Origin: Hermatobates lingyangjiaoensis
Taxonomy: Eukaryota; Arthropoda; Insecta; Hemiptera; Hermatobatidae
Assembly (NCBI GenBank): GCA_026182355.1
Contig: JAPFBL010001617.1
Span: 7,503,001-7,567,000, forward strand
DNA: 64,000 nucleotides
Direction: 5' to 3'
Position 1 is the stretch's first letter. Each line of letters opens with the position of its first letter. The position numbers and the translations under genes were made by a program. The notes below the pieces were generated by a model that searched no databases, was not told where the DNA came from, and saw nothing but the letters and a program-made list of their open reading frames with translations. Below, one piece after another: positions 22,619 to 34,292 of this stretch.

Positions 22619-23297
22619 CACTACCAACACCATGTATAACTACAGCACCATGCAACTCTGATATACTACCACCAACACCATGTATAACTACAGCACCATG
22701 CAAATCTGATATACTACCACCAACACCATGTATAACTATAGCACCATGCAAATCTGATATACTACTACCAACACCATGTATAACTATAGCACCATGCAAA
22801 TCTGATATACTACCACCAACACCATGTATAACTATAGGACCATGCAAATCTGATATACTACCACCAACACCATGTATAACTATAGCACCATGCAAACCTG
22901 ATATACTACCACCAACACCATGTATAACTATAGCACCATGCAAATCTGATATACTACCACCAACACCATGTATAACTATAGCACCATGCAAATCTGACAT
23001 ACTACCACCAACATCATGTATAACTATAGGACCATGCACCATGCAAATCTGATATACTACCACCAACACCACGTATAACTATAGCACCATGCAAATCTGA
23101 TATACTACCACCAACACCATGTATAACTATAGGACCATGCAAATCTGATATACTACCACCAACACCATGTATAACTATAGCACCATGCAAATCTGATATA
23201 CTACCACCAACACCATGTATAACTATAGCACCATGCAAATCTGATATACTACCACCAACACCATGTATAACTATAGCACCATGCAAATCTGATATAC
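22619..23297 (-). repeat. 48-bp minisatellite, 14 units, open on the minus strand
   Basis: Fourteen head-to-tail units of 48 bp; the phrase CATGTATAAC recurs at 22631, 22679, 22727 and so on to 23262. Units differ by only a few bases. Because 48 is a multiple of three and the unit has no stop on the minus strand, it reads as a 16-residue repeat, GVGGSISDLHGAIVIH. A 7-bp duplication (ACCATGC twice, about 23032-23045) is the only indel and shifts the frame, so two overlapping minus frames result (23478-23014 and 23072-22593). An ATG at 23478 opens an upstream non-repetitive stretch of some 60 codons. There is no signal peptide, promoter or codon-bias evidence, so a real protein is possible but unproven. 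Confidence 0.9.
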
Positions 23298-23830
23298 CAG
23301 TCCATACATATTGTAAAATACTAACCAAGCTTAATACTAGTGCATCACTATAGTTAATTTCCATCAAGTATACTTTCACATCAACATCAGTACATCGATA
23401 TGGTAACAGGATTAGAAATGTCTTAACATAAGCATCAACATCAAGATGCCAGTAACAACCACGTCTATAATACTCCATCTACTTTCTGAAGAAAGCCTCA
23501 ATATAATCATCAGCATCAAGAGCATACTGACAACAACGGTAATCTTATTAAATACCGAACTGTGATGAAAGCCTCTACATAATGATTTATAACCAGAACA
23601 TAGTACTTGTAACAACCACAACAACATTACTCCATTAACTCAACATGGAATCATCGATATAATCATCAGCATAAATAAGTACATGCTCAGCTACATTCTA
23701 CCAACACTATCAAGAAAGCTTCAAGATAATCATTACTACCATGACGATAGTAACGACCTCTCCACCAAACTGCACTAACATTGTCATGAAGGTTTCAATA
23801 ATCATCACTACCACGAACACAATAACAGCT
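23298..23830. repeat. Imperfect ATC/ACA-rich region flanking the minisatellite
   Basis: Loosely repetitive phrases such as ATAATCATCAGCATCAA and GAAAGCCTCAATATAATCA (23490, 23700, 23790 and nearby) recur at irregular spacing. It may be an older, decayed tandem repeat from which the 48-bp array arose. No intact frame. Confidence 0.45.
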
Positions 23831-24949
23831 ACAAACTGATTTGTGATTTTATACTGATTTCCACACCCATGACTATTTTATGGAGATCAAAAGACCTCAA
23901 AACGAGTATTTTTGTTGAAAACTCGATATCAAAATTTTGAGTCAAACGCAATACTTTCATACCTTTATGTTTCCTGTAGAAGCTAAATGAAGATATTAAA
24001 AAAATACACAAATTAAAAGATACGAGAAATTAATGTTTGTAAAGCTTGGAGAAACTTGAATAGCTTTCAGGAAGAAGGAAATAGGTAATTGGAAGGTATT
24101 GTAAATGAATATTAAGATAGCCCTTTATATGAAGCTCTTCAAGTCATCTGTTTTCAGGTGATTCTTATTCATTAGAAGTGTTATGAGTGGAAGACTTTTG
24201 AAGGAGGAAATATCTAGACCATCCGGTAGATCTTTTGAGTAGACTGAACCTTCAGTTTCACGTGAAGAGAATATCTTTGTTAATGAGAAGGAGATTAATC
24301 TACTTTCTTGTAACAAACCTCACCCATCTGTCATCTGTCCTTAATAGGAGTATTTATTCTTAAGTGTGTATTCTATTTGGACTTGTGTACTCTTTACTGT
24401 TTTCAATAATCCAATGTATAGCTCCCATGTTAGGCAGCATTTCACTGTCAACATAGCACTGTTATAACAGTTTGCTATAATGACGTCATTCAATAATTTA
24501 TCCAACTTTCTCTTTCGTACAAAATAAAACTCTTAAAATTATATTTTCATAGCTTGAATAAAATTACGAAATAAATTATCAAGTTTTGTGAAGAATTGCA
24601 AATCAGTAATCAAAGAAAAGTTTAGTAAAGGAGACCACAATATTTTAAATTTCATAATAAAGTTTTAAATCACAGTTTTAAAAAAATAACTAATGAAATT
24701 TAAACAAAATAATATTATGGAAGCAAATTAAATATTTGTTTGCTAAATAGAATTATTCTTGTAGCCATAACTGTGACAAAGTTAAATATTAGTTAATAGC
24801 ATTTAACTCTTTGTTAAAAATTGCTTTTAAAAATAACAATTTCTTAACAGTTTCATTATTTAAAAGGAAAACGTTAGAAAAACTTGAACATTTCAGTGTT
24901 CGGTTATTGTTTTATGCTTGTGCGTGTTGCTTTATTCCTTTCTAAATCA
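23831..24949. other. A+T-rich sequence, nothing recognised
   Basis: No motif-bearing frame, RNA gene or clear repeat. Confidence 0.4.
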
Positions 24950-25600
24950 TAGATTTTGTTAAATTATTATCAAATTGAATTATCCAGGTCTTTGATTAAA
25001 GAATTTTGATTACTAGTATGTTTACTCTAATTTGTTCATAATCTTTGTTGGCGTTTGGCCTAGCTTCCATAATATGCTACTTTTCATCTAGAATAATAAA
25101 TTTATAAAAAAAAAGTTAGTTTTAATATATAGGATTATCGATTCTAGATATATTTTTTTCAATATGCGCTGAGCCATTTAGGTGTTTGGCGGTTGTTCTA
25201 TAGTGGTGGGTCCTCTTACTTTATTCTAACCTATATCTGCGATTTTAATAAAAATATTTTGTCTTAGTTTATTAGATTCTAAATATAGATTTCATTAAAA
25301 TAAAATCATGATGAAGTTTTACATGTTTGATTACTGCTTTGTAATATTTTGTCTTAGTTTATTAAATTCTAAATATAGATTTTGTTAAATTAAAATCATG
25401 ATGAACATTTAATGGTTTCATTATAGGTCTATAATATTGTGTCTTACATTATAATATTCTAAACGTTAGGTTTTGTTAAATTGTTACAACGTTGAACTTC
25501 TTAGTTTATGATGAAGAGATTATGTAAGTACGACCACAATGGTATTGCTTGGTATAAATTTGTTAAATTATTATGATGTTAAACAATTTGAATGGATGAT
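24950..25600. repeat. Decayed ~90-bp tandem repeat
   Basis: ATTTTGTCTTAGTTTATTA occurs at about 25256 and 25348, with a diverged copy at 25436, each followed by AAATATAGATTT-like and AAAATCATGATGAA-like words. Period is about 88-92 bp. Similar TTTTGTTAAATTATTAT phrases near 24955 and 25557 suggest worn units at each side. Confidence 0.55.
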
Positions 25601-26038
25601 ACACTAGTGATACGCTTAATATGACCAAATCTTATTTATTTCGCTAAATCAATATGTAGTTTTTAATAATTATATTCCAGCATTAATCATAATGTCTTTT
25701 GAAATTGTAATGATTTTCTATTTACTAAATGATTATGACTTTTTTTAATATTGTGAAATTTAATTTTTTTGTTTAAATTTATATATCTTCGTTGAAATTC
25801 AAACTATAAATAATAAGTTTCTTTTTACTGTAAAACTGGTTTTTTTTTTAAATATAATTCTAATATATGTTTTGAATGATTGGGTTGGTATTTTGAGAAT
25901 GTGGCTTGATGTTGCAGGGTAGAGATGGTTAAGGGGTGAGGAGCATAAGGTGGTTGATGTAGATAGGGAGCGTCACGTGACCCTAATGGAGTAATGAGTA
26001 AATAGTACCGCTCTGAGTGCGACCGATAAAGCACACAC
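25601..26038. other. A+T-rich then G+C-richer sequence, no gene recognised
   Basis: From 25900 the composition rises in G+C (GGGTGAGGAGCATAAGG and nearby). A minus-strand frame here is short and shows no family resemblance. Confidence 0.35.
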
Positions 26039-26236
26039 TTGAGAGGGTCAATTAGAGGTGACCACATCCCTCCAAGAAATCACTCTTGCATCATCCCTAT
26101 TATTGAATCAAAATCTAAGGCTTTTAACAACATTTTCAACTTAAATATTGTTATTTGTAATAAATATAATATTGACCGTGTTTATTCATTTTCTAATAAA
26201 AATCAAATAACTCTTCTTAACGAGGATGTGATATAG
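26039..26236 (+). pseudogene. Possible PLE GIY-YIG tail fragment
   Basis: A plus-strand open stretch of 65 codons reads SKAFNNIFNLNIVICNKYNI, then SFSNKNQITLLNEDVI before the stop. The Phe-Asn-rich block, basic middle and closing KN...LLNED resemble the last ~50 residues of the PLE nuclease. It lacks the GIY-YIG strands and any adjoining RT, so the call is weak. No host gene resemblance seen. Confidence 0.3.
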
Positions 26237-27189
26237 GAGTTTTATGAAAAATATTATTGATTTAATGAGCACTATTTCCATAATTAATTTGGAATTAAAA
26301 AACAATTTCATGGAGCAATAATTTGGAATTTGGAAAGTGTAAGAAACTAAAAAAAAAGAATCTGGCTAGAATTTTGCACAAGAAACGTCTGCACTCCACA
26401 AGTAAACGCTCCTATTAATATTAAAAATTTTTGTTTTTTAATTTTTAAATGTATATTTTACATTTAATATTAAATAATCGATCCTGTCCTAATTCATGAC
26501 CACTAGATCATTGATAATAAAGTCAGTTTAATAAATACCTTTGATTGAATTCTAAAACATTTTTCTAAATTAATCTTCAAAAACCCAGCAGTTAGAACAG
26601 GTTGACGTTATTCTAACTTGAGTTTTGCGGATTGAAACCCATATTTCATCTTATTTTTAATAAAAACCCATCTTATAAAAACCCAACAGATTTTTTATTT
26701 TTTTCTTTATAATACTGATTTTAGGTTTATATCAAGGGCAAAATTACAGTTTTTCATTGTTGATTAGTTAAATAAAGAAGAAAACATTTCTGATTACTCA
26801 AAATGTTCCATAATGGGTCTTTCCGTTGAAAAAATTTCACATGTTGTTCATTATTATACAAGGAGCTATTTTGTTTTCAATTTTATTACTATCCGTCAAA
26901 CATGTTGACTACTTAGTGTTACAATTTGTATAGTTCTTGTAATTGTTTTAATACAAAACTAGCATCTTAGTTACTAATTAGTTGCTTTAAGAACATCTTT
27001 ATGTTGGTAGTGTTATGCAACAATATGGTTATTTGTATACTGTTGAAAGTAATCATTATGTTGTAGTAATCACAATGATGTTCGTGGTCGTATTGATAAT
27101 ACAGAGTATATCTTTAGCTTATCGATAATAGGTACTCAATGTGTAGTTATGGTGCTCCATTGTGAGGACACCCTCTCAACAAGCTCAGT
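26237..27189. other. A+T-rich sequence, nothing recognised
   Basis: No coding motif or repeat structure seen. Confidence 0.4.
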
Positions 27190-27753
27190 ACTAGACTGCT
27201 GATATCTAAGCAAAGACAGGCACTGATATACGTGTTAAATGCCTACAAAACAATATCAACATCAGCAGCCCAAGTCCTAGCCGGGCAGTTGACAATGACA
27301 TATTAGTTCGTTACAAGATAGAGAGTTTTAGATTAAGGAGAGGTCTCGCCCCACTGTGGGTGAACTATGGAGATGCAGATCATGGAGAAAAATTGGAAGT
27401 CTTGAAACGATGGGCACTGGGCGTCTGGAATGAAAGGTGGACCCAAGGTTCTACAGGCAGGTGGTCCACCGGCCTGTAGAACACTTTTCCCCGACATCGA
27501 GTCAAGGCTGAAGGCAAGGCTCGTGGCGGTGGATCACTGGTTGTGCCAGGTACTCACGGGCCAGGGCGACTTTAAGTCCTATCTCCATAGGTTTAAAATA
27601 ATTGATGATCCCATGTGCGATTGTGGCCATGGCTCGGAGACATTGAGGCACCTCCTAGAGGAGTGCCCCTTCTTTGACCTACAGAGGTTTAGGCTAGAGA
27701 TACAGGCTGGAGTATTTAATGAAGACTGCACAGAAGCCTGTTGCAAGGAATAG
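27190..27753 (+). pseudogene. Non-LTR retrotransposon ORF2 C-terminal fragment (R1/jockey type)
   Basis: Reading starts with QRQALIYVLNAYKTISTSAA then QVLAGQLT (about 27210-27300), the post-RT block of R1/jockey polyproteins (usually QR-x-x-L...AYRT-S-x-x-A). It shifts frame near 27430. The final 107-codon open frame holds CDCGHGSETLRHLLEECPFF, a CxC...ET-x-x-H-x-L-x-x-CP zinc-finger-like tail, and ends at 27753. These tails bind nucleic acid during target-primed reverse transcription. RT catalytic motifs and endonuclease are absent. At least two stops near 27290-27330 confirm it is dead. It is G+C-richer than its surroundings, as expected of a younger insertion. Confidence 0.75.
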
Positions 27754-28640
27754 AGTTGAAACACTTCCTGGCCTTCATATGCTCAATTGGGAAAAAGAAA
27801 AAGGTTCATACCCTCAACTTAGTCATCCAACGTTAGTAATTTTTTTTTTGTCGTGATGTGATGTCGTGGGACCTACCTCCACGAGGTCCACTTGGGCGCA
27901 TGAGCGGGCTCGGTCACATCCCTCATCTATGAGGACTGTGGTGTGCCTTCTCATGTGGCTAAAGGGTCTCACGTAAAAAAGCATCGATCTGTTACATGCT
28001 TTGTTCATGGACTGGGCTGAAATACCGAGAAACATCACTACAAATCAAAACAGATATCACTTAGTTGAGGCCTGGTCCCGGTTTAATGGGCACTTCCGTT
28101 TAGGAGGTTGACCGGATCCTTATGGAACAATGTTAGTGCTAAAAACTAACGGCTTACTAGGAGTCGGCCATCTGCATGTGTGTGTCTTTTGTTCCTTACG
28201 GGCATACCTCTGTCATGACGTAATTTATTTATCCCACCATGCTCCACTAGTTTGAATTACCTGCAATTTATATCTCATGATAATATTTCTAAATTAATGC
28301 TATTTATTTACAAAATTTAGAATTATTCCTATATTCCATTGTAAATATAATTACTATAATTTCAACTTTAGTTAAGTTACCATTCATATTAGTATTACCT
28401 TGATTTTTTTATGTTTATGCTATTCAATATTTTATTTCCAATTAACGCCTATCTCTTATTATAAATATTTTACAGACTAATATGTACTATATAAATATTT
28501 TTTATTCCCTTCTTCTATAATGCTTGATTTCTTATGTATATATTAAGTCTATATTACTTTTATAGTTTATTTATACTCAATGCTAACATTTAATCAATTA
28601 TAGTATATATTTTTGAAACATTGTACAAAATAAACATACT
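27754..28640 (+). mobile_element. Probable 3' untranslated tail of the non-LTR element
   Basis: Continues from the stop at 27753 in G+C-richer sequence to about 28250, then A+T-rich to AAAATAAACATAC near 28640. A block at about 27945-28040 (ATGTGGCTAAAGGGTCTCAC and following) is clearly related to 31680-31770, marking a shared 3' region of two elements. The true 3' end was not located. Confidence 0.45.
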
Positions 28641-28649
28641 GGTCTCTTT

Positions 28650-28988
28650 CCAAGAGTAGATGCTTTGGCGGAGGCGGAGTCCCACCTTGAGGCACTGCTG
28701 CTCTCATCAAGAGAGTTTAACCCTGTCTGGGTCAAACTATTTGCAGTACCACAGCAGATGATCGACGATTTGTGGCGTTCTGCTGTCGCAAGAACATGCA
28801 GAATTGACTGTTATATTGAATCAATGGAAATAGCTTTGGCTATTGAATCGGTCATTTCATTGCCTTCCACTTCCGTGCATGTCTTTACCTTGCTGAATGA
28901 AACTGTTACCTTGTCCTCTAGCAAACGTAGTTTCGTTTTGATGCATTCAAACAGTAATAGGCAATTTCTGTCATCTGATTATATTTGA
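28650..28988 (+). pseudogene. Unrecognised open frame, protein-like composition
   Basis: A frame of 107 codons from the ATG at 28665 (open a few codons further upstream) reads AEAESHLEALLLSSREFNPV then WVKLFAVPQQMIDDLWRSAV. It is amphipathic and G+C-richer than its flanks, suggesting true coding ancestry. It has no signal peptide or membrane segment. I recognise no domain. It follows a retrotransposon tail and could be a transposon ORF, or an exon or processed pseudogene that landed here. No splice sites were judged. Confidence 0.3.
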
Positions 28989-29174
28989 CTGAGAGCAGGA
29001 TAGCTCTGTACCCAGTGAACTTGCCGCTAATGAAAGGAGTTTGATTGCCTGGATACCCTTTTGGCTGGTATATTCAATGCAGAGATTCTATGCCACTAAG
29101 AAGTAAAATTTAGAAGAATGCTAAAATATTCTAGAACATGAACAGCTCCAGAACATCGTCTCCTCCTAAGTTTA

Positions 29175-29176
<2 letters not shown>

Positions 29177-29206
<30 letters not shown>
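29177..29206. repeat. (GT)n microsatellite
   Basis: About 15 GT units without interruption, directly followed by a (GA)n run. Confidence 0.95.
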
Positions 29207-29208
<2 letters not shown>

Positions 29209-29210
29209 CT

Positions 29211-29230
29211 GAGAGAGAGAGAGAGAGAGA
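29211..29230. repeat. (GA)n microsatellite
   Basis: Ten GA units, with a second short GA patch to about 29246. Confidence 0.95.
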
Positions 29231-29246
29231 TAGTGAGAAAGAGAGA

Positions 29247-30211
29247 TAGCTAAGTACCTCAAAGATCACAACAGTTATATTAACCAAATTTAATTGTTAA
29301 CGTAGCAACAAGCTTAATACCAATATTCTAACTTCTTAAAAAAAATTATCTGAAAAAATGTTTTTTGTAGTTTGACAGAAAATTGTCTGAACGCAGAAAA
29401 CTATCTATAATACTAATTTGATAAAATTACCGTAGATTATGCTTTGTAGTAGGCATTTACTGTCTTTAGGATGTAATCAGTGTTAAAATTCTCCATCAAC
29501 ATTAAAAGTTTAGGAAATTGTTCTAGAATGGAGATAAAGATAAACGACCTTTCAAAGGGACCTGATTAGGTCGATACGGATATTAAACAAATGAGAGTAA
29601 AACAATACTTTTTATATATTTAATAAGTTTATCAATCAATTAATACGGTTTTTTGTTCAGTTAAACTTAATTTTTAACAGTTAAAATAAAGGAAGTTCAG
29701 TTGTACTTCAAGTCACCTACAGGTGAACACCAAAATTTGTTGATACTACACTGAGGATATTTATATCTTTATATTCCACTTGAAAATGTACAATCAGTTT
29801 GAGAAATGTTTAACTGTTACGTAATTATATTTTATTCAGGAAATATTTATATGAGATTAATTTCAAGTAAGCCTAACTGTTAACAAAATGTATCTGAAAT
29901 ACATTCAAATTGAATATTGTTTAAGCATTTTGGCTAAAATATTGATTTGATTTGATTCATGACACAATGTGAGCAAAGTGGCTGCGAGGATATAGAGTGT
30001 GACGAAAGTCAGCTCCTTCTTATTACCAAGCTGGCACTGCGAGGTCATTCTAACACCATTAAACAAACATTCACAAATATTCCATTTGAATAAACCGCAG
30101 AATACATTGACAGACTTGGGGACTTTATGCCATGAATAGTATTAAAACATTATAACTTTGTAATGTTCATAAATAAATAAATGTTTATAAAAATGTAATT
30201 AATACAACATT
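29247..30211. other. A+T-rich sequence, nothing recognised
   Basis: No motif or repeat seen. Confidence 0.4.
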
Positions 30212-30347
30212 TATAATAATAATAATAACGGATTTTATTGTTGTTGTTGGTTCTAAATGCTGTTTTTGTTGTTTTTATATTTGTTGTGTTGCTCTTTTCG
30301 TTTCTGTAATTCTCTGTAATTATTATTATTATTATTATTATTATTAA
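30212..30347. repeat. (AAT)n and (ATT)n microsatellites
   Basis: A short AAT run at 30213-30228 and an ATT run at about 30320-30347, with a T/G-rich (GTTGTT) link between them. Confidence 0.85.
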
Positions 30348-31660
30348 TAAGTGATCACTCATTTTGACCCTGACTGGCATGCGATCTTTGGGATGGGTAC
30401 AGATGATGAAACTAGGAGCTGGGGTGCCCCTGGGCTGCTTGGTATTGCAGAGACCCGAACCTCTCTTTAACACAAGAGGAGGATGCCTCATCAGCAAGTG
30501 TAAAATCTAAAATTAGGGCAGGGCCCTGCTAATCAATTTGGTGGGCACCTCTGAGACCACTTCAAATGTATTCGCTGTGTTAGACAGAAAAAAATGGGTT
30601 GGTGTTCATTGTGAGGGCATGGGTGATAGATTCTGCCACCACACATTTCTCATAAACACTATTTTTTCAATGAATTATTATGAAAACTAATTGTTCAATC
30701 ACCGCACAAACTATTTCTGAGGTCCTACTTCAACATCTCCCAGCATTCAATGTACTCTAGAACATACTGCTTCAAGGAAATTGAATTTCCATCTAATCAG
30801 AAGTTAAAATCTTCTTTTGAAGCTACTATGGAGAAGGCTAAAAAAAAGAAGAAGAGAAGATCTTGGTTTGCAGTAATGCCAAAAAGAAAATAAAAGCTTC
30901 TATGTGCAGACAGAAGAACAGTCTAGCGGAGTTGGATGTCCTTAATGAAATTCAAGATGTGAGAAAAACATGCGTAACCACAGATACATCCCCAACAAAT
31001 TAAATCAAGCTTTTCTGAGACGGGAGAATTTTTCCGAAAAAAATACCACTTTTTTTTCAATAACACCAGACGAAATGATGTAGGGAAACAAGGCAAAAGT
31101 GCCCTATCGGAAATTAACCAGTCTTGAACTAGTTGATACCTCTGCCAACAAAACTGTGACTATAACAGTAAAGTCTCATTCTACCATTGAGATTAATAAA
31201 CAAGTTTAGAGCATATAGTGAGAAAAAAAAGAAGAAGGAAATGAAGAAGAGTGTTGCAAAGAAGGTACTGAACCTTTAGAGTGCAGATGATCATCTCAAA
31301 ACGATAGTTCAAAGGTTAAAGAAAACTGAAAAATAAGATCATCGATGGTCCCTTTCATCAAGTAGCCAAAGTCTCTCTAGAGTCTAACGAGCATATGATT
31401 TATTCGGGCGTGGCTAGTTGTGGCTTGTTTGTAGCGGGAAGAGTCTGCCCAGTCTGTCGCGGCGTGTTACCGTCTGGATGCTTCACCTACTTTTTGTCTG
31501 TACCTTCCCTTACTACCTCCGACTCTTTCCCTAACTTACCTTATCTTTGCTACCCATCAACTCGCTATTAACTTGTCAACTCGCTATGTAACCCTTGTAT
31601 TTTTCTCATTTTATTTTTTCCCCTGTAATCCTTGATGTAATCATTTCATGATCCCTGTAT
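30348..31660. other. G+C-richer, transposon-like segment without intact frame
   Basis: Composition is higher in G+C at 30370-30560 and 31400-31560, with an A-rich, Lys-coding middle (30830-31260). A plus-strand stretch near 30535-30650 reads SETTSNVFAVLDRKKWVGV without a stop, but no family is recognised. It precedes the 31660-31880 block, which matches a retrotransposon tail at 27.95 kb, so the whole may be a decayed non-LTR element. Confidence 0.3.
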
Positions 31661-31880
31661 CATTCGTGAGAGGATGGTTGGTTCTCGTGACGTGGCAAAA
31701 GGGCTCCACGTTAAAAAACATCAACCTATTCTGCTTTATCATGTAAATGCCGAGAGACTGGGGACATGGATAAAGTGCGTATGTATTAGCCTACTTAAGG
31801 TGGAAGCTCTCTTACAAACTTTCAGAGGAGACATTTTTGTATTTCTTGAGATCTCAGGATGGCATTGTCAAAGTGTCTAA
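31661..31880 (+). mobile_element. Retrotransposon tail fragment related to 27.95 kb
   Basis: GACGTGGCAAAAGGGCTCCA, then ACGTTAAAAAACATC and ATGCCGAGAGACTG, align in order with ATGTGGCTAAAGGGTCTCAC and the following bases at about 27950-28035. Either both are 3' regions of one non-LTR family or they share a smaller embedded repeat. Confidence 0.45.
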
Positions 31881-32312
31881 GCTTCTATTATGCAATTTCT
31901 TTTACCGTTACATAGTATATGCTAGAAAGTTTCTGCCTCTTCAAAACTGATTATGTATTCCTAGTTTGTCTCTTGTTAATTATTACGTAGATGTCCTGAA
32001 ACAGTGTTCTTCACCCAAATTTAGTACTCCTTCTGTTGTCCGTTAACAAGGCTCACGTAAGGTAATAAAAACATAAACTTTTCTTCATGGATTATCAGAG
32101 TCTGAAATATGTTTTATTGTGAAATATTACAACAATCTAGCTTATTTCTCTCCCGTAAGCTCTTTTCAATATTCATGATACAGCTCAATAAAGCCCAAAA
32201 ATAGCTCAAAATTATGAGTTATGTTTCTGCCTACAATATATTTTTTTCGTGATAAACTGCACGAAAAAAATTATCAAGAACTTATTTTTACTTTGATTCA
32301 ATAGTTTTTTTT
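31881..32312. other. A+T-rich sequence, nothing recognised
   Basis: No motif seen. Confidence 0.4.
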
Positions 32313-34292
32313 CTTTACTGTAAGTAAAAAAATTTATTCTCGGGATATTGACGAAATTACATGTTTTGAGGTCCCAGAAGTCGTTTTATTAAGTTTTCTC
32401 AATGATGTCTGTGTGTGAGTGGGTGGGTGGGTGAGTATGTATCCAAAGTTTGTGGCCATGCTACGATCCAGAATATTTGATGGAACAAGTTGATATTTTA
32501 CACAAAAATGGGCTTTATAGTGTAGATGAGCCATATTGTTTGGGAGCAATTATAAATGATGGAAAAGTCTCTTTCTTGGCCAAAATATATTCTTAGATAA
32601 CATTTTTTTTCTCCTAAACTACTAATTCTAGAGACTTGAAATTTTGGCAAATGTAACAGATCTATTGGCCATATAATGTTGCAGATGGCCCTGTATGAGA
32701 TCCATTAGCTATTTCTTTTCTCCTAAACTACTAGTTCTAGAGTCTTGGAATTTAGGCAGTATATTTGAAGCTACAAAAGCAATGAACTACAAATATATTC
32801 AGATTTTTAAAACAACAGGAAATATTTTTTTTAGTATAATTTGAAAATTTTGAGTTATAATTCAATCTGAAAGCTTGTGAGATCTATACAAGCCATACTG
32901 TTTAACGGATCAAAATTAAACTATACCTAAAAATAGAACATTCTGAGAGAATGAGTTGAGATAATTTTTTTTAAAACTACTTTCACCAAAGGGGCGTTAC
33001 ATAGATATTCTGTTTTCAGAAAAAAATTTTTGACGCTAAACGGCTCATTAAAAACCATGAAAATATGCCAAACAATTAAAAAAAAATTAACAATTCATAA
33101 AAGAAATTGACGTTATTTTAATAACGTAATTAATAACGTATTTAATAATTACGTTATTTTAAAGAGCAATAACGACATAAAAACTGATTGTTTATCCTAG
33201 ACTTACATTGTTTACATTCACTTAGATAGTTATCCACTGAAATAAAATTGATGTTTAGAAGTATAATGGAGGAACTTAAATAATTTATTGACTTATATGA
33301 GATAAAAAAAACATCGCCAATAAACAAATTTCCCTGGGTTTCCATGATGGATTTGTCTCACTAAATGCTCTAATCAGTCTGTATATTGAACCCTTGAACA
33401 AAACTTAATATCAGAAGAAAATTATTTTATGTTTTTGAATCATTGTATATTGAAGTGTGAGGAATGGACTCTTTCCTCAAGAAAGAGGAGTTATGTTTGT
33501 TGACAAATGTTCAGTTTTTTAACTATTCTAGTCTAATTCTAGTTCATATCTATTATTTTCAAAAATTAAAAGTTTTAAATTAACTGAATAGCTGGCTTTG
33601 ACTTTGATTTGAATGTGTAAAACTGACTAATTACTAATATAGTTTTTCTTAATATACATTATACAGCAATGTTATAACATAGTACAGTACGCAGGAAAAG
33701 GAGAACACTCGCTTGGGGGTAAATTGGTATATCTGATTTTTGAACAAAATGGAAGAAAAGTGATTTTTATTAAATACTAGGAAGGCATAAAATTCCCAGT
33801 TTATTAATTCTATAAAAGACCAAAAATGTAAAACATAATTCAAAAATGAAAACATTCTTTGAAGAATAATGAATGTAATTATCCTACATCTTAAATTAAA
33901 AATTATCTTAAAACGACATTTTTTCTTAGATGTTTCTGACATTTTTCAGATAAAATAGGAATATTTCCTTGTTTTAAATGGTAAAATGTGCCTTTAATAT
34001 TCAATGTAGAAGGAATTCAGGTAAACTATGTAATAGATCATAGGAACAAAAGCCATGTATTATTATATTATTATATTTTATGCATCAGTGGTGTGATATA
34101 CAAAAAAAAGAATTTATATTGTTAAGATAATCAGTCACTATCTGTTCTACCTCTAGGAATGAAAGACTAAAAACATCTCCCATTTAGGTATTTATATAAT
34201 AACTGAATAGAACATTAATGAATAAATACTCATGAATTATGATATTATGTTTACTTGTAGTAAAGTTGAGTGTAGGCTAGTCGAAATTTTTT
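32313..34292 (+). mobile_element. Family A repeat, longest copy (~2.0 kb)
   Basis: Left end CTTTACTGTAAGTAAA, then ACATGTTTTGAGGTCC (32359-32374), a GTGAGTGGGTGGGTGGG microsatellite (32414-32430) and TTTCTCCTAAACTACTA (32609 and 32717, an internal duplication). A segment matching 9.4-9.8 kb follows. The right part ends TACTTGTAGTAAAGTTGAGT then GTAGGCTAGTCGAAATTTTT. It carries the sum of segments seen in the shorter copies and may be nearest the ancestral form. No open frame longer than about 100 codons and no recognisable protein, so it is non-autonomous or very decayed. The extreme ends differ, but both hold the same TTTACTATAAGTAA palindrome. Confidence 0.75.

Noticed and set aside
22619..23297. 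CRISPR array
   Set aside because: The 48-bp units are contiguous with no variable spacers, and the window is eukaryotic.
30150..30497. 115-codon minus-strand frame with poly-Ile and Asn runs
   Set aside because: It crosses AAT and ATT microsatellites, and no family resemblance was seen outside them.
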